Below, piece after piece: positions 18,384 to 28,656 of a stretch of DNA of 64,000 nt; positions within the stretch are counted from its first letter, which is position 1; each line of letters starts with the position of its first letter. Origin of the DNA: Hyphomicrobiales bacterium (GTDB lineage Bacteria > Pseudomonadota > Alphaproteobacteria > Rhizobiales > Rhizobiaceae); contig UICE01000007.1 in assembly GCA_900471815.1 (NCBI GenBank), forward strand, positions 372,001-436,000, in the 5' to 3' direction. The notes beneath the pieces are model-generated. The model was given only the letters and a program-made list of their open reading frames with translations, did no database searches and was not told the DNA's origin. Position numbers and translations under genes: made by a program.

Positions 18384-18390
18384 TGGGTCG

Positions 18391-19755
<1,365 letters not shown>

Positions 19756-19861
19756 TCAATCGCGAAAAATAGGGTGGGCGGGGCAAACTCGGTAGGCTCT
19801 AACACAGCTTGGTTCCTTGGTCATCTTGCAAATTCAATCCTCACGCAGTGCTTTTTTCGCT

Positions 19862-19890
19862 TTGACAAATGCGGCGAATTGCGTTTATGG
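19862..19890 (+). promoter_or_regulatory. Putative promoter for the FYDLN gene
   Basis: TTGACA (19862-19867) is followed about 17 bp later by TTATGG (19885-19890), about 200 bp before the GTG start. The long leader contains a short palindrome around 19956-19977 (arms CCAAAAATCGA/TCGATTTTGG). The rest of the 344-bp gap between aroA and this gene shows nothing else I can name. Confidence 0.4.
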
Positions 19891-20090
19891 GACCACGAAT
19901 TTTTTTATGAGGTGCGGTCGGAAAAGCTGCGTCTTCAGGAAACAAGCGTATAACCCCAAAAATCGATTCGATTTTGGATAAGGATTATGCGCCAATACAA
20001 AGTGTTATTGCGTGCACGTGGGTCCCTGGGAGCACATGGCGCAATGATTGTCAGCCGAATGCAGGCAAGCGCAGCAAGACGAGGCAGAAC

Positions 20091-20471
20091 GTGGCTAATC
20101 CAAAACTTGGCACCAAGCGTGTTGACCCGGAAACCGGGCAGAAATTTTATGACCTGAACCGCGACCCTATTGTTTCGCCGTTCACAGGCAAGACCTATCC
20201 GCTCAGCTATTTTGAGACGACGGTCTCTGCCCGGGAGGAAGAGGAAGAAGTAGAAACTGAAGAGCTGGATGTAGCATTGGAGAAGCCGGAATTCGTGGCT
20301 CTCGAAGAAGCTGATGGCGACACAGACAGTGATGTTCCGGATTTGGGCGACGATGTTGAAGTCGATGATTCGGACGATGACGATACATTCCTCGCGACCG
20401 ACGAAGAAGACGAAGATGACGACGTCACTGACATTCTTGGCGGCGGCATAGGCGACGACGACGAGAATTGA
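20091..20471 (+). CDS. TIGR02300 (FYDLN acid) family protein
   Basis: Small alphaproteobacterial protein of unknown function, 126 residues. The conserved N-terminal core reads LGTKRVDPETGQKFYDLNRD followed by PIVSPFTGKTYP; the C-terminal half is very acidic, with long runs of D and E, which is typical of the family. GTG 20091 gives the family start (VANPKLGTKRV) with GAGG just upstream; the longer frame from 19974 has no family similarity. Location between aroA and tRNA-Ala matches the order seen in related genomes. Confidence 0.9.
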   Translation: MANPKLGTKRVDPETGQKFYDLNRDPIVSPFTGKTYPLSYFETTVSAREEEEEVETEELDVALEKPEFVALEEADGDTDSDVPDLGDDVEVDDSDDDDTFLATDEEDEDDDVTDILGGGIGDDDEN

Positions 20472-20486
20472 TTCTAAAAATAAGTT

Positions 20487-20515
20487 CCGTTCGCCGAGAA
20501 ATAAGCGGCGAACGG
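20487..20515 (+). terminator. Hairpin after the FYDLN gene, probable terminator
   Basis: Perfect 10-bp stem CCGTTCGCCG/CGGCGAACGG with a 9-nt loop, 16 bp after the stop codon. There is no T-run behind it, so termination efficiency is uncertain. Confidence 0.5.
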
Positions 20516-20636
20516 GGCTTGATCTTCGCGTGAGCGGAAGCTAATAACCCGCCATCTTCGGATGGCAGAACAAGGTTACCAGTCCTTGTTGAATATGAGC
20601 CGGTTTACCGGCACGGCCCAATGGGTCGATTGGAAT

Positions 20637-20712
<76 letters not shown>

Positions 20713-20723
20713 AATTTCTCAAT

Positions 20724-21461
20724 TTACCGCAATAATGAACCGGCAGTCGGTTTCAATCGCGCAGTAACGAGCGGTGCGATAAGCCAAGTCGCAAGTCTGG
20801 CCTGGTCAAAATCCATGCGGTCAGCCAAAGCACGATCAAAATCTGCCTCCTCCGCAGCAGAATCAAACCGCGAGACGCTGACGAGGACATTCTCTCCGAG
20901 ACGCACCGGGAGGCGGGTGAAGCTGTTTTCACTGTGTTCAGAAGCCAGAAGAGCGATCCGTCTATCGCCAGAATCGTCAAGAATAGGTGCGAGCTCAGTC
21001 TTGTAGAATTCGAGAAAACCTGTCTCCGCGGGGGCTCGGAGTTTGTATGTTGCGATCCGGAATATGCTTGAAGCAGGTGCGGCCTTTTGATTTGCATTGC
21101 GGCTCACAGGCAGCTCGAAATCCGAGCCGTCATAAGCAGGATGCAGCAACAGGACATCATCTGAATCCACCATCGTTGCATTGGCCATATGGCGATGCTC
21201 GCTCCAGACTGGTCCGTCGTAGAACGCGGTCAGGGCCTTCTGCCTTGCCCGCATATCATCAAACCCACGAAACCAGACAAACGCATCAGGATCGTCCATA
21301 TCTGTAAACTGACCAATGATCTTCATGCCGCAATGCTCTTGGCCTTCAAGGAAATGCTCATCGAAAACGCCAATCAGCTCGTCGCGCCGGTTGGGATGAA
21401 GTGTATAGCGCCGCAGCTCGATAATGGGGCTGTAGTTCGATGTCTTTGCTGGTTCAGTCAT
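20724..21461 (-). CDS. NIPSNAP-family protein
   Basis: 245 residues with two ferredoxin-like NIPSNAP repeats: the first around IIELRRYTLHPNRRDELIGV and FVWFRGFDDMRARQKAL, the second around IFRIATYKLRAPAETGFLEFY. The family's biochemical role in bacteria is unclear. The start is at 21461 (MTEPAKTS) with GGAGAAGG upstream. Divergent from a TetR-family gene, with two palindromes between them that overlap the probable promoters, so the TetR protein probably represses this gene. Confidence 0.85.
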   Translation of the reverse strand: MTEPAKTSNYSPIIELRRYTLHPNRRDELIGVFDEHFLEGQEHCGMKIIGQFTDMDDPDAFVWFRGFDDMRARQKALTAFYDGPVWSEHRHMANATMVDSDDVLLLHPAYDGSDFELPVSRNANQKAAPASSIFRIATYKLRAPAETGFLEFYKTELAPILDDSGDRRIALLASEHSENSFTRLPVRLGENVLVSVSRFDSAAEEADFDRALADRMDFDQARLATWLIAPLVTARLKPTAGSLLR

Positions 21462-21473
21462 CGCCTTCTCCAA

Positions 21474-21518
21474 AAACAGGTCAATCATCCTGTTTAATAA
21501 AACCGGTTGTCCTGTTTT
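21474..21518. promoter_or_regulatory. Two palindromes between NIPSNAP and TetR genes, probable TetR operators
   Basis: AAACAGG-8 nt-CCTGTTT (21474-21495) is perfect, and AAAACCGG-TTGT-CCTGTTTT (21499-21518) has one mismatch. Both share the CCTGTTT half-site and begin 25 bp apart. They lie just upstream of the NIPSNAP start and within the divergent control region, the normal place for a TetR-family operator. Confidence 0.55.
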
Positions 21519-21605
21519 GTCAATCTGATAGTCTGGAACGAAGAATCACGGAGCCGTCCGAATCCGGTCACAGCGATTGAAATTTGCGCGCAGTGAGAGC
21601 TTTTG

Positions 21606-22202
21606 ATGCAGAAAGAGAAGCCGAAAAGAACTAACAATCCGCTGGCCATGCGAGCGCGGATTTTGGACGTGGCTGCCGCTCTTTTTCAACAAAACGGATA
21701 TAATGGTACTAGCATTCAGGATGTGGTGCAGGCGGCGACAACCACCGGTGGGGCCTTGCACCATCATTTCGCGACAAAGAAAGCGCTCGGCCTGGCGGTG
21801 ATTGCCGAGCGTGTTGCGGCAGAGGTTCAGGAAACTGCAATCAAGCCAGTCTCGACAGCCGCATCGGTCGGCGAGGGTGTCGCGACTTTTCTCGATAATG
21901 TCGCCACGACTTTGGATCGCAATCAGGTGGTGTCCGGCTGTCCGCTTAACAATCTGGCTCTGGAGCTCTCCTTGGCTGATAGTGATTTTCGCCAAGCGGT
22001 GAGCACGGTGTTCGATGAATGGCGCGAGGCGATTGTCGTGCGGCTTAAAACCGACAGGCCGGCAATGAGTGCATCTGATGCGCAAGATTTGGCGACGCTG
22101 GTCGTTGCCAGCTATTCGGGTGCAATGGCGATGGCAAAGGCGAGCCAGAGTGCGGAGCCGCTGCGTGCCAGCGCCCGGCAATTGGCCCTAGTTCTTGCTT
22201 GA
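21606..22202 (+). CDS. TetR/AcrR-family transcriptional regulator
   Basis: 198-residue regulator. The N-terminal helix-turn-helix spans about residues 15-60: ARILDVAAALFQQNGYNGTS, then IQDVVQAATTTGGALHHHFA and TKKALGLAV, followed by an all-helical ligand domain (CPLNNLALELS near residue 116). ATG 21606 is chosen over TTG 21603. It is divergent from the NIPSNAP gene and likely regulates it and itself. Its last 15 bp overlap the end of a convergent small membrane-protein gene. The inducer is unknown. Confidence 0.9.
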   Translation: MQKEKPKRTNNPLAMRARILDVAAALFQQNGYNGTSIQDVVQAATTTGGALHHHFATKKALGLAVIAERVAAEVQETAIKPVSTAASVGEGVATFLDNVATTLDRNQVVSGCPLNNLALELSLADSDFRQAVSTVFDEWREAIVVRLKTDRPAMSASDAQDLATLVVASYSGAMAMAKASQSAEPLRASARQLALVLA

Positions 22203-22559
22203 GAAAACCACAACCGCGAAGAGTAGAACGCCGGCAAACACGATCAATGAGCCTATGCCTACGAGGGGCTCCAAAGCTGCGTTTCCCAGTGCCATGAAAT
22301 AGAGCGAGGGGATCATCACCACGATCCCGGTCGTGTAGACAGCAAACTGCCACATCACCAGTTTCCCCTCTGCCTTCTTGGGGTTAAGGGCGTAGTAGGT
22401 TGCAAAGATGGCGCTGCTTACCCAACCTAAAAGATTAAGGTGGGCATGCGCGGGGAAAGGGCTGTGATCACCAGAAAAACCCATATGAAGCCCCATCATG
22501 ACTCCAATGATGAAGAAAATCGTCGCCGATTTGAAAAAGAGCTGAGAAATCTTAGGCAT
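22188..22559 (-). CDS. Small membrane protein resembling cytochrome oxidase subunit I
   Basis: 123 residues with four hydrophobic helices. The segment GLHMGFSGDHSPFPAHAHLNLLGW, given here in pieces GLHMGFSGDH and PFPAHAHLNLLGW (about residues 26-49), looks like the heme-copper oxidase/NnrS-type pattern, and similar small proteins are often annotated as cbb3-type subunit I-like. It is far too short to be an oxidase, and no partner subunits are nearby. The start is at 22559 with a G-rich site upstream. Overlaps the TetR gene tail by 15 bp. Function unknown; haem binding by the histidines is possible but unproven. Confidence 0.7.
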   Translation of the reverse strand: MPKISQLFFKSATIFFIIGVMMGLHMGFSGDHSPFPAHAHLNLLGWVSSAIFATYYALNPKKAEGKLVMWQFAVYTTGIVVMIPSLYFMALGNAALEPLVGIGSLIVFAGVLLFAVVVFSSKN

Positions 22560-22752
22560 AATTGTCCCCCCGGAAGCCCAAGCCAAGAACATACTCTCAA
22601 ATCAAAAACCATTCCAGCCAGCCAATTGAGCGTATTCTAAGCAATTCGGTCGGGATTCTTCGTAGCCAAAAGCAAAAGTGGCGTTTTTATACTGGATTGA
22701 AAGCCGAAAATGGCTCAGAGCTTGGACAAAAGACTTAATTCAGGAAATGCTC

Positions 22753-23703
22753 ATGCCCTCGACTCCGGTAACCGTAGCCCACTCTCCCGAAGCATCAACA
22801 GCACGTACCGGGATATTGCTCATGTTGCTTGGCATGTTAATGTTTTCGCTTAATGACGTCATGGGAAAGTGGTTGGTTTCGACTTATTCGGTTGGGCAAG
22901 TTGTATTCATTCGCAGCATTGCCGCCTTGGTCGTGCTGGCGCCATTTATATGGTTCAATGGCCCCAAGAAGATCGTGCAGGTCGACCAACCATGGACACA
23001 GGCAGCGCGGGTCATTCTTTCGACGGCTGAAGTTTTCGCATTCTACTTCGCAGTCATTTATTTGCCCTTGGCCGATGTCATGACCTACTGGCTCGCTGCG
23101 CCAATCTATGTGGCGGCGATCTCTCCCTTCATTTTGAAAGAGCCGGTTGGCTGGCGGCGCTGGAGCGCTATCATTCTTGGCTTTGTCGGGGTGATAATTG
23201 CACTTGAACCATCGTCGCAGGCACTTACGCCGCAGGCGGTCATTTCGATATTTGGCAGTATTGCCTTTGCGTTCATGCTGCTGCTGGGCCGCACATTGCG
23301 CAGCACGCCGGATACGACTTTGGTGTTCTGGCAGATTATTGGAGCAGGGTTGGCGGGACTCGCCTGGATTTGTTTCGAGTGGACACCGGTGACGATGCGC
23401 GATCTATTATTGCTCGGACTACTGGGGATTGTCGCCATGCTTGCCCATGTGCTGGTCAACCGGGCATTGAAACTTGCCGATGCAGCCACGGTAGCGCCGC
23501 TGCAATATACGTTGCTCTTCTGGGCCATCCTGTTTGGTTGGATGGTGTTTGGCGACGTACCGCGCATGTCGATGCTCGTCGGCTCTGGATTCATCATCGC
23601 ATCAGGCCTGTTCATCTTCTTCCGCGAACAGCAATTAAAGCGGCAAGGCCGGATGAAGCAACCAGCAGAAGCAGTTGTGGCCGGTTCAGGCGACGGTGCC
23701 TGA
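22753..23703 (+). CDS. DMT-family (EamA) transporter
   Basis: About 316 residues with ten hydrophobic helices in two EamA halves (first from about residue 20, second from about 165). Landmarks: MFSLNDVMGKWLVSTYSVGQ, PLADVMTYWLAAPIYVAA and a C-terminal half with APLQYTLLFWAILFGWMVFG. Members export metabolites or amino acids; the substrate here is unknown. ATG 22753 has CAGGAA at 22741-22746 at suitable spacing; ATG 22747 is possible. It stands alone between oppositely oriented neighbours. Confidence 0.9.
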   Translation: MPSTPVTVAHSPEASTARTGILLMLLGMLMFSLNDVMGKWLVSTYSVGQVVFIRSIAALVVLAPFIWFNGPKKIVQVDQPWTQAARVILSTAEVFAFYFAVIYLPLADVMTYWLAAPIYVAAISPFILKEPVGWRRWSAIILGFVGVIIALEPSSQALTPQAVISIFGSIAFAFMLLLGRTLRSTPDTTLVFWQIIGAGLAGLAWICFEWTPVTMRDLLLLGLLGIVAMLAHVLVNRALKLADAATVAPLQYTLLFWAILFGWMVFGDVPRMSMLVGSGFIIASGLFIFFREQQLKRQGRMKQPAEAVVAGSGDGA

Positions 23704-23713
23704 ACCAATAAGA

Positions 23714-23911
23714 TCAGAGACTTTCATGCCGGCGATGGACCAGTTCCGTGTCGAAGTGGTTGATTGCTTTTTCGAATTTGTCCCGGCAGCCAGGATTGCA
23801 GAAGCCGACAACGGCTCCATTATAAAGCGTCAGGCTGTCTTCCTTGATGGCATCGCCCGACCAAGGACAGGTCGTGTTTATCGCGTCCGCGATCTTGAGT
23901 TCGGTGTGCAT
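23714..23911 (-). CDS. Small cysteine-containing YHS/TRASH-like protein
   Basis: 65 residues. The core NTTCPWSGDAIKEDSLTLY and GAVVGFCNPGCRDKFEKAIN has one early Cys and a CNPGC pair, like short metal-binding TRASH/YHS modules seen at the start of the CopA protein further along this window. Such proteins are sometimes mis-annotated as glutathione S-transferase. It lies 22 bp downstream of the OsmC gene on the same strand, probably one transcript. Metal binding is inferred from the cysteines only. Confidence 0.75.
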   Translation of the reverse strand: MHTELKIADAINTTCPWSGDAIKEDSLTLYNGAVVGFCNPGCRDKFEKAINHFDTELVHRRHESL

Positions 23912-23933
23912 TATATTCCTCCAACGTCAACGG

Positions 23934-24395
23934 TCAGGCAGGTTCAACATCGACTTTTGTAATCACTGAATTGGCAATAAAACATTGCTCATGGGCCGCG
24001 TGGTGAAATTCCGCTTCGGCGGCTTTGTCCGGTGACTGTCCGGCATAGGTCACATGCGGACGCAGAACCACGTGGCTGATATAGACTTTCCCCTTTTCGT
24101 TCTTTGCCAGTTCGCCTTGCGCCTCATCGCGGTATTCATCAATGACAAATCCGGCTTTTGCCGCACCGGCAAGAAAGAACAGCATGTGGCAACTCGAAAT
24201 CGAGGCAACGAAGGCCTCCTCAGGATCGACATTCTCGGCCACGGAATAGGGCAGGCGCACAATATGCGGTGAAGACGAGGCTGGGACCTCTGCGCCGCCA
24301 TCGAATTGCCAGAGATGGGCCCGGCTATATTTGTTGTCGGTGAAAGCAGTGCCTTCATCCCTATTCCATAAAATAGTCGCTCCGAATGTTGCCAT
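23934..24395 (-). CDS. OsmC-family peroxide-stress protein
   Basis: 153 residues. OsmC/Ohr proteins reduce organic hydroperoxides with two conserved cysteines; here these are in SISSCHMLFFLAGAAKAGF (about residue 68) and HEQCFIANSV (about 137). The N-terminus (MATFGATILWNRDEG) and VRLPYSVAENVDPEEAFVAS fit the YhfA/OsmC group rather than Ohr. Probably in one transcript with the small YHS-like gene. Divergent from the SDR gene; the 95-bp gap shows no clear operator. Confidence 0.92.
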   Translation of the reverse strand: MATFGATILWNRDEGTAFTDNKYSRAHLWQFDGGAEVPASSSPHIVRLPYSVAENVDPEEAFVASISSCHMLFFLAGAAKAGFVIDEYRDEAQGELAKNEKGKVYISHVVLRPHVTYAGQSPDKAAEAEFHHAAHEQCFIANSVITKVDVEPA

Positions 24396-24490
24396 GATCT
24401 GATTCCCGGGTTTGATCTGCGTTGCGGGAGCTTGTCAAAGCATGCCGGAATTGTCGATAAGGGATCATCGATAATAAGGATGGTAATGGT

Positions 24491-25273
24491 ATGGATCTGG
24501 GTATCAAGGGAAGGCGCGCAATTGTTTGCGCAAGTTCGAAGGGGCTTGGCCGGGGTGTTGCTGAGAAGCTGGCAGAAGCAGGTGTCAATCTCACGCTTAA
24601 TGCCCGCACGGAATCGACCTTGCGCGCCACAGCGGATGAAATCGCAGGAAGGTATGGCGTTGCGGTTCAGATTGTTGCGGAGGATGTAACAACGGAAGCA
24701 GGGCGCTTGGCCCTGTTGCGGGCGGAACCCAACGCTGACATTCTGATAAACAATGCGGGTGGCCCGCCTCCCGGTGTCTGGTCTGATTGGGGCGAAGAAG
24801 AATGGCTGCAGGCCGTCAATAATAATATGCTGACGCCGATCCTGCTCATGAACGCAATTTTACCCGGCATGATCGAACGCAAATGGGGCCGCGTCGTCAA
24901 TATTACGTCGGGCTCGGTGAAATCGCCTATCGCACAGCTTGGCTTGTCCAACGCAGCGCGCAGCGGCCTCACCGGTTTCGTCGCGGGAACTGCAAGGCAG
25001 GTCGCCCGACACGGTGTCATCATCAACAATTTGTTGCCCGGATCTCACGATACCGATCGGACCAAAGGCTTTATCGAGCGCACCGCCGCTGCCAAGAAAA
25101 TTTCCTTGGAGGAAGCTCGCGCTGAAGCATATGCGGGAAATCCGACTGGGCGTTACGGTACTGCAGAAGAGTTCGGCGCTGCTGCCGCCTTTCTGTGCAG
25201 CCAGTTCTCCGGCTTCATTGTAGGCCAAAATCTTTTGCTGGATGGCGGGGCGTTCAACTCAACCTTGGGCTAG
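24491..25273 (+). CDS. SDR-family oxidoreductase lacking the usual YxxxK pair
   Basis: 260-residue Rossmann protein. The nucleotide motif RRAIVCASSKGLGRGVAEKL and the NNAGGPPPG segment are present, and the C-terminal GQNLLLDGGAFNSTLG is typical. The active-site region reads LGLSNAARSGLTGF, where classical SDRs have YSASKAGL: Tyr and Lys are replaced by Ser and Arg. The upstream Ser (ITSGSVKSP) is kept. It therefore belongs to an atypical SDR branch that is usually annotated 3-oxoacyl-ACP reductase-like; the actual reaction is unknown and catalytic loss is possible. Confidence 0.88.
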   Translation: MDLGIKGRRAIVCASSKGLGRGVAEKLAEAGVNLTLNARTESTLRATADEIAGRYGVAVQIVAEDVTTEAGRLALLRAEPNADILINNAGGPPPGVWSDWGEEEWLQAVNNNMLTPILLMNAILPGMIERKWGRVVNITSGSVKSPIAQLGLSNAARSGLTGFVAGTARQVARHGVIINNLLPGSHDTDRTKGFIERTAAAKKISLEEARAEAYAGNPTGRYGTAEEFGAAAAFLCSQFSGFIVGQNLLLDGGAFNSTLG

Positions 25274-25334
25274 GGTCTGGACCCTAGAACCTATCGGGGT
25301 CACGGCGAGCATCGTGCAAACGAAGTCGTGACCC
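25270..25334. repeat. Palindromic intergenic element
   Basis: CTAGGGTC-TG-GACCCTAG (25270-25287) is a perfect palindrome at the SDR stop, followed by GGGTCACG (25297-25304) and CGTGACCC (25327-25334), a second 8-bp stem. It may act as a terminator for the SDR gene or be a dispersed short repeat; only one copy was noticed in this window. Confidence 0.5.
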
Positions 25335-25434
25335 ACTCCATCAACTTTGAGACCAACCTGCGACAGCGCATCTATTGACGGGCGGGGGTCAGATATGAAA
25401 AGTCCTGCGCAATCCATTGCATCAGGAAACAGCT

Positions 25435-25725
25435 ATGATCCGCCATATTGTATTCTTCAGCGCCCGTAACAAAGATGATGTTGAAGCAATCATCACCGGG
25501 CTGAAACAGCTTGGTGAAATACCGCACTCAACCGCCTTCGAGGTGATGAAGAACACAAAGGTAGATCCGGTTTCCGATGAGATCGATGTCGTCGTCTATG
25601 GCGAGTTTGAGGACGCCGCCGCGCTCGCAGCCTACAAGGCCCACCCCATATATTCGGCAACGACCGCGCTGGTAAAACCCATGCGCGAGCTGCGCATCTC
25701 TGCGGATGTCGTGTCGACGCTTTAG
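25435..25725 (+). CDS. Dabb-family (stress-responsive alpha/beta barrel) protein
   Basis: 96 residues starting MIRHIVFFSARNKDDVEAI, the standard opening of the Dabb domain, with the conserved EFEDAAALAAYKAHP segment. Dabb proteins form dimeric ferredoxin-like barrels with varied or unknown roles. ATG 25435 is chosen over the TTG/ATG extension upstream because it matches the family start. It ends 2 bp before the convergent cueR gene. Confidence 0.88.
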   Translation: MIRHIVFFSARNKDDVEAIITGLKQLGEIPHSTAFEVMKNTKVDPVSDEIDVVVYGEFEDAAALAAYKAHPIYSATTALVKPMRELRISADVVSTL

Positions 25726-25727
25726 CT

Positions 25728-26117
25728 TTAAGCTTCGCCTGAAATATTTTCGAGTATCGGACAGTCTGGCCTCTGGTCGCCATGGCAATGGGCGACCAGA
25801 TGGTTCAGCGTATGCTGCAATTCACGAAGTTCAGTGATCTTACGCTCAACTTCCTGGAGTTTGGATTGCGCCATTGATTTGACATCGGCGCTGGCACGAT
25901 CCTTATCCTCGTATAATGCCAGCAACTGGCGGCACTCTTCCACAGAAAATCCAAGCCCCCGCGAACGTTGCAAAAAGCGCAGCTTGTGGACGTCGGACAT
26001 TGAGTAGTCGCGATAGCCATTATCGGCCCGGTCTGGTTTTAGCAGGCCGATATCCTCGTAATACCGGATTGTCTTTGCCGGCAGGCCGGAGCGTTCGGAA
26101 GCGTTGCCAATATTCAT
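25728..26117 (-). CDS. cueR: Cu(I)-responsive MerR-family regulator CueR
   Basis: 129 residues. N-terminal winged helix ASERSGLPAKTIRYYEDIGL, dimerisation helix, and the copper loop CHGDQRPDCPILENIS near the C-terminus, with two cysteines eight residues apart as in CueR. In the presence of copper this protein activates copA by realigning a promoter with an overlong spacer. It lies 7 bp downstream of copA on the same strand, and the copA promoter carries a matching operator (28657-28687). Start at 26117 fits the family. Confidence 0.94.
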   Translation of the reverse strand: MNIGNASERSGLPAKTIRYYEDIGLLKPDRADNGYRDYSMSDVHKLRFLQRSRGLGFSVEECRQLLALYEDKDRASADVKSMAQSKLQEVERKITELRELQHTLNHLVAHCHGDQRPDCPILENISGEA

Positions 26118-26124
26118 GGAAACC

Positions 26125-28620
26125 TCACAGTTTGATAGTGCGTAACCGCAACGCATTGGCGATTACGGAAACAGAGGAAAGACTCATCGCTGCGGCAGCG
26201 AGCATCGGCGATAATAGGAGGCCGAAAACCGGATAGAGCACGCCGGCCGCTACAGGTACGCCAAGCACATTGTAGATGAAGGCGAAGAACAGGTTTTGCT
26301 TGATATTGCGAATGGTGGACGTAGCCAGCGTCCGGGCGCGAACGATACCGTTGAGGTCTCCTTTTACCAAGGTTATTCCGGCGCTTTGCATTGCGACATC
26401 TGCTCCGGTTCCCATTGCGATGCCAACATCGGCGGCTGCCAGCGCAGGAGAATCATTCACGCCATCACCCGCCATGGCGACCTTCGATCCCTTGGCATGC
26501 AATTCGTCGATTAACTTTTTTTTGGTCTCGGGCAGCATATCGGCGCGAACCTCATCAATGCCTAGCTCTTTGGCGACCGCCAGCGCTGTCACCTTGTTAT
26601 CGCCCGTCGCCATAATGATGCGAAGTCCTGCATCATGCAGTTTTCGTATGGCCTCGATGGTCGTTGATTTGATGGGATCGGCGACCGCAAGAATACCAGC
26701 GGCCTTGCCGTCGACGGCAATAAAGAGCGCGCTTTTGCCCGCTGCTCTCAGGGCATCAGCCTGTTGGGTAAGGGCAGCGATATCGACGCCGATATCCTGC
26801 ATCATGGCAAGGTTACCAAGCGCAACATTGCTGGTGCCGATTTTGCCCGATATGCCTTTGCCGGTGACAGCATTGAAGTCAGCCGCGTTCTGAACCGTCA
26901 GATTTCGTGCTTTTGCACCTTCAATAATGGCTTCGGCCAAAGGATGCTCGGAGCCCTTTTCAAGGCTTGCCGCAAAGCCGAGCAAATCATTTTCGGAAAT
27001 GCCACCGACGGTTACAATATCCGTCAATTTCGGTTTCCCCTCCGTCAGTGTTCCGGTTTTATCGACAATGAGCGTGTCAACATTGGCAAAGCGTTCAAGC
27101 GCTTCTGCGTCTTTGATGAGAACGCCGGCCTGGGCACCGCGCCCTGTGGCAGTCATAATTGACATTGGCGTTGCCAGCCCAAGCGCACAGGGACAGGCTA
27201 TGATAAGCACCGAAACGGCTGCAACGAGGCCATAGATCATGCCAGGTTCTGGTCCGATGAGAGCCCAGACAGCGAATGCGACGAGAGCAACAACAACCAC
27301 GGCAGGAACGAAGTAACTGGCGACACGGTCTGCCATGCCCTGAATCGGCGCACGCGAGCGCTGTGCCGACGCGACCATGCCAACGATCTGGGACAGAACA
27401 GTATCCGCCCCCACCTTTTCCGCTGTGATCAGCAAAGTGCCATTCCGATTGAGCGTGCCGCCTGTGACAGTGTCCTCGACGTTCTTTTCAACTGGAAGCG
27501 GTTCGCCGGTCAGCATGGATTCGTCAATTGACGAACGGCCCTCAACAACAATGCCATCCACCGGCACGCTTTCGCCGGGGCGAACACGAAGACGATCACC
27601 CACCATCACGTCATCCAGCGGGACATCTGTTTCCGTGCCATCCTTGGCAAGGCGTCTGGCAGTCTTTGGCGCAAGGTCAAGCAGGGCACGGATCGCCGAG
27701 CCGGTTCGCTCGCGCGCCTTTAATTCAAGAATTTGACCAAGGAAAACAAGCGTAACGATAACCGCTGCCGCTTCAAAGTAAACCGGCACCGAACCGCCAT
27801 GCATGCGGAAGGAATGGGGAAAAATATCCGGCAGAAATGTTGCGACGACACTGAACGCATAGGCCGCACCAACGCCAATGGCGATAAGCGTCCACATGTT
27901 CGGGCTGCGATGGACGAAGGACGACCAGGCGCGTTCGAAGAAGGGGATTGCCGCCCAAAGGACGACTGGCGTTGCCAAAGCAAATTCCAGCCAGATTGCA
28001 AGTTCCTCTCCAATCCATGATCGCAAGGGCAAGCCAAGCATTGGCCCCATTGTCATGAGCAAAAGCGGCACTGAACAAAATGCACTGATCCAGAAGCGCT
28101 TGGTAAAATCGACAAGTTCGGGATTGGGTCCCTCATCACCCGTCGGTATTCCCATTGGCTCCAGAGCCATTCCACAAAGCGGGCAAGAGCCGGGAACATC
28201 GCTGATGATTTCCGGATGCATAGGGCAGGTATATTGCGTTCCGGCAGGCATTGGCTTCGGCGCAGGGCGGTCACCAAGATAATCTTGCGGGGCCTTTTCA
28301 AACTTCGCCATACAGCTGGCTGAGCAGAAATAATATTTCTCGCCCTCATGCCGCAGAAAATGTTTGGCGCTGGCGCGGTCGACCTTCATACCGCAAACAG
28401 GGTCTGTGGCTTCAAGATAGTTTGCCGGCTCTTTTGTGAATTTTGCATGGCAAGATGCGGAGCAGAAATGAAACACCCGTCCGCCATGCGTGGCCGACAG
28501 TTTGCCAGCATTCGGGTCCACAATCATTCCGCAAACGGGATCGCGTATAACCGCATCCAATGGAGGCTGAGATCCTCCGCAGCAGGAGTGATTATGATGA
28601 TGGCTATGATCGTATTTCAT
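26125..28620 (-). CDS. copA: Copper-exporting P1B-type ATPase with twin YHS domains
   Basis: 831-residue heavy-metal pump of the inner membrane. In order: His/Cys-rich start ([12 protein letters not shown]), two YHS/TRASH domains (about 24-68 and 72-116, each DPVCGM with a CSASC pair), a CPMHPEI heavy-metal-binding motif (about 132), membrane helices, LTGEPLPV actuator loop, CPC in helix 6 ([15 protein letters not shown]), [11 protein letters not shown] phosphorylation site, SEHPLAEAI and [14 protein letters not shown]. There is no classical N-terminal HMA domain with CxxC. The promoter upstream has the CueR layout, and cueR follows in the same operon. Confidence 0.95.
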   Translation of the reverse strand: MKYDHSHHHNHSCCGGSQPPLDAVIRDPVCGMIVDPNAGKLSATHGGRVFHFCSASCHAKFTKEPANYLEATDPVCGMKVDRASAKHFLRHEGEKYYFCSASCMAKFEKAPQDYLGDRPAPKPMPAGTQYTCPMHPEIISDVPGSCPLCGMALEPMGIPTGDEGPNPELVDFTKRFWISAFCSVPLLLMTMGPMLGLPLRSWIGEELAIWLEFALATPVVLWAAIPFFERAWSSFVHRSPNMWTLIAIGVGAAYAFSVVATFLPDIFPHSFRMHGGSVPVYFEAAAVIVTLVFLGQILELKARERTGSAIRALLDLAPKTARRLAKDGTETDVPLDDVMVGDRLRVRPGESVPVDGIVVEGRSSIDESMLTGEPLPVEKNVEDTVTGGTLNRNGTLLITAEKVGADTVLSQIVGMVASAQRSRAPIQGMADRVASYFVPAVVVVALVAFAVWALIGPEPGMIYGLVAAVSVLIIACPCALGLATPMSIMTATGRGAQAGVLIKDAEALERFANVDTLIVDKTGTLTEGKPKLTDIVTVGGISENDLLGFAASLEKGSEHPLAEAIIEGAKARNLTVQNAADFNAVTGKGISGKIGTSNVALGNLAMMQDIGVDIAALTQQADALRAAGKSALFIAVDGKAAGILAVADPIKSTTIEAIRKLHDAGLRIIMATGDNKVTALAVAKELGIDEVRADMLPETKKKLIDELHAKGSKVAMAGDGVNDSPALAAADVGIAMGTGADVAMQSAGITLVKGDLNGIVRARTLATSTIRNIKQNLFFAFIYNVLGVPVAAGVLYPVFGLLLSPMLAAAAMSLSSVSVIANALRLRTIKL

Positions 28621-28656
28621 GATGCAGCTTTCGGTTAGAAACCAGATAGTGCATCA

